A stretch of DNA of 6,723 bases from JAQGHR01 sp031411935 (GTDB taxonomy: Bacteria > Planctomycetota > Planctomycetia > Isosphaerales > Isosphaeraceae): contig JANOBY010000134.1 in assembly GCA_031411935.1 (NCBI GenBank), positions 1-6,723 on the forward strand, in the 5' to 3' direction. Position numbers and translations under genes: made by a program. The notes beneath the pieces were generated by a model. It was not told the DNA's origin. It made no database searches and worked only from the letters and a program-made list of their open reading frames with translations. Below are positions 5,768 to 6,723 of the stretch, in pieces. Each line of letters begins with the position of its first letter. Positions within the stretch are counted from its first letter, which is position 1.

Positions 5768-6415
5768 ATGTCCCGAGACGATTCCCAGGGCTACGACGAC
5801 TCCGACCCGATGAACCCGTATCGCGGGTATTCGCCCCCTCCGTCGGTGTATCGCCCTACGAGCGGGCTGGCGATCGCGAGCTTCGTCTGCGGGTTGGTCG
5901 TCTGCGTGCCGTTCATCACCAGCACGCTCGCCGTGGTCTTCGGCATCGCGGGGCTTCGCGCCACGCGCAACCCGTACGTAGGCGGGCGCAACTGGGCGAT
6001 CTCGGGCACGATCCTGGGCGTGATGGGCCTGGGCCTCTGGCTGTTCATGGGGTCGCTGTTCTACATGGGCCTGAACATGGTCCTGACCGAGCAGGGCAAG
6101 GCCGAGAAGGTGGCCACGCAGTTCGTGCAGAACCTGAGCGACGGCAAGGTGGCCGAGGCGACCGAATCGTTGACCAGCGGCGTGGACCGAGGCACGCTCG
6201 CCGAGACGGTCGAGGCCATCAAGGCGAGCGGACCGTTCAACGAGCTCAGCGGCGAGTTCCAGCCGATCCCCGTCCGAGGGACCCTCGAATTCCGGTTCGA
6301 GTTCACCGGCGACGCCGTGTTCTCGCGCGACCGCAAGCCCCTGCGCATGAGCCTCGAGAAGGACGACGACGGCGACTACAAGATCGACCGGTTCCGGCTG
6401 GGCCGACCCAAATAA
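5768..6415 (+). CDS. DUF4190-like membrane protein with C-terminal extracytoplasmic domain
   Basis: This 215-residue membrane protein of unknown function has three parts. First is an acidic, Pro/Tyr-rich N-terminal tail (residues 1-30: repeated DDS, PYRGYSPPPSVYRP). Next is a DUF4190-type helical hairpin with two hydrophobic segments (about 33-56, SGLAIASFVCGLVVCVPFITSTLAVVFG, and 75-104) joined by the typical GLRATRNPYVGGRNWAISG loop. Last is a soluble domain (about 110-215) containing FVQNLSDGKVAEATESLTSG, which resembles the DUF4878/NTF2-like tails often attached to such anchors. The tail ends in DGDYKIDRFRLGRPK. The start at 5768 has only a weak TTGAGA upstream (5755-5760); Met15 (ATG at 5810) would shorten the tail only. 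It follows the ATP-grasp gene by 115 bases with a hairpin between, so it is probably a separate transcript with no evident link to C1 metabolism. Confidence 0.8.
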   Translation: MSRDDSQGYDDSDPMNPYRGYSPPPSVYRPTSGLAIASFVCGLVVCVPFITSTLAVVFGIAGLRATRNPYVGGRNWAISGTILGVMGLGLWLFMGSLFYMGLNMVLTEQGKAEKVATQFVQNLSDGKVAEATESLTSGVDRGTLAETVEAIKASGPFNELSGEFQPIPVRGTLEFRFEFTGDAVFSRDRKPLRMSLEKDDDGDYKIDRFRLGRPK

Positions 6416-6416
6416 G

Positions 6417-6447
6417 GCGCGAACCGGATCGACCGAACGGTTCGCGC
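6417..6447 (+). terminator. Terminator-like hairpin after the DUF4190-like gene
   Basis: GCGCGAACC (6417-6425) and GGTTCGCGC (6439-6447) form a perfect nine-base stem with a 13-base loop, beginning 2 bases after the stop codon. The following sequence TTGCCGTTTGGG is only weakly T-rich, so termination may be inefficient or factor-dependent. Confidence 0.6.
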
Positions 6448-6542
6448 TTGCCGTTTGGGCGATTCCCTGTGATGCGTCGCGATTCTCCCAGTGGGGCGTC
6501 TCTGCCTACCTACTCCAGCGATTCACGCTCGAACGTAGCGGT

Positions 6543-6628
6543 CGTCTCTTCAAGAAGTGTGGGGGCGTCACTGCCCGCCTAACAATAGGTTCTGGCGGGC
6601 TGTGACGCCCGCCCTACTTGAAGAGACG
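6543..6628. repeat. MITE/REP-like element with nested inverted repeats
   Basis: The outer 12-base arms CGTCTCTTCAAG (6543-6554) and CTTGAAGAGACG (6617-6628) are perfect inverted complements. Inside, 6563-6579 pairs with 6594-6610 over 17 bases with one mismatch, around a 14-base A/T-richer loop (6580-6593). The inner arm core GGCGGGCTGTGACGCCC resembles GC-rich palindromes scattered between genes in many bacteria. No open reading frame lies inside and no target-site duplication is obvious. It may be a non-autonomous mobile element, or a structured RNA if transcribed. Confidence 0.8.
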
Positions 6629-6651
6629 CTTCCGACAAGCGGGAATGCGCT

Positions 6652-6723
6652 TCAAGGGTTCAGGCAGGCAGGGATGACTTCCCCACCGGGGTTATCGACC
6701 CGCTCAGGAAGGAACCGCTGTCG
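6652..6723 (-). CDS. Possible C-terminal end of a leftward gene entering from the right edge
   Basis: Reading leftward from the window edge gives 23 sense codons ending at TGA (6654-6652): RQRFLPERVDNPGGEVIPACLNP. The composition looks more protein-like than the other frames here, but the piece is too short to identify, and codon third positions are not strongly GC-biased. It would end 24 bases before the nested palindrome. Treat as a hint only. Confidence 0.2.
   Translation of the reverse strand, partial: RQRFLPERVDNPGGEVIPACLNP

Noticed and set aside
6674..6723. ATG at 6674 after a purine-rich stretch, open to the right edge on the plus strand
   Set aside because: Only 16 codons are visible, the peptide composition is unremarkable (Ser/Arg-rich), and the opposite strand looks at least as coding.
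1..6723. Defence, prophage, toxin-antitoxin or insertion-sequence genes
   Set aside because: None of the supported proteins carries nuclease-helicase, integrase, transposase or toxin motifs; the only mobile-like signals are the two non-coding palindromes.

Overview
The window is high-GC DNA that reads like a planctomycete, probably of the Isosphaeraceae/Gemmataceae type. The grounds are a formaldehyde-activating enzyme (Fae) next to an MtdA/MtdB/MtdC-class methylene-tetrahydromethanopterin dehydrogenase, several secreted or membrane proteins of unknown function, a small secreted DUF6370-like protein, a DUF4190-like protein, and wide intergenic gaps holding large palindromes. Assignment to a lineage is inference from gene content; no rRNA or marker gene is present.

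Layout. Five genes run leftward. In transcription order they are fae (3641-3141), an mtdC-like gene (3020-2142), a secreted SnoaL/NTF2-like protein (2106-1561), a secreted ComEC-type metallo-beta-lactamase-fold protein (1548-502), and a multi-pass membrane protein (431 to the left edge, truncated). Three genes run rightward. They are a small cysteine-containing secreted DUF6370-like protein (4068-4409), an ATP-grasp protein (4501-5652) and a DUF4190-like two-helix membrane protein (5768-6415). fae and the DUF6370-like gene diverge from a roughly 426-bp intergenic region in which a candidate promoter can be proposed for each direction. The last 300 bases hold a terminator-like hairpin, a MITE/REP-like palindrome and possibly the tail of one leftward gene.

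How the genes work together. Fae condenses formaldehyde with (dephospho)tetrahydromethanopterin, and the MtdC-like enzyme oxidises the methylene adduct to methenyl, so these two are consecutive steps of the H4MPT-linked formaldehyde oxidation/detoxification branch known from methylotrophs and planctomycetes. The ATP-grasp gene is a plausible cofactor-biosynthesis partner by family and neighbourhood, but this is not shown by sequence alone. The SnoaL/MBL pair looks co-transcribed (12-bp gap), and both proteins carry export signals, so a direct part in cytoplasmic C1 transfer is unlikely.

The most notable non-coding signals are two long palindromes. One (3045-3129) sits between fae and the mtdC-like gene and is built from six copies of a CGCAGAT-type heptamer. 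The other (6543-6628) has nested inverted repeats. I did not find a convincing new defence, mobile or regulatory system. The pathway genes belong to known families, and the novelty lies in the context and the repeats.
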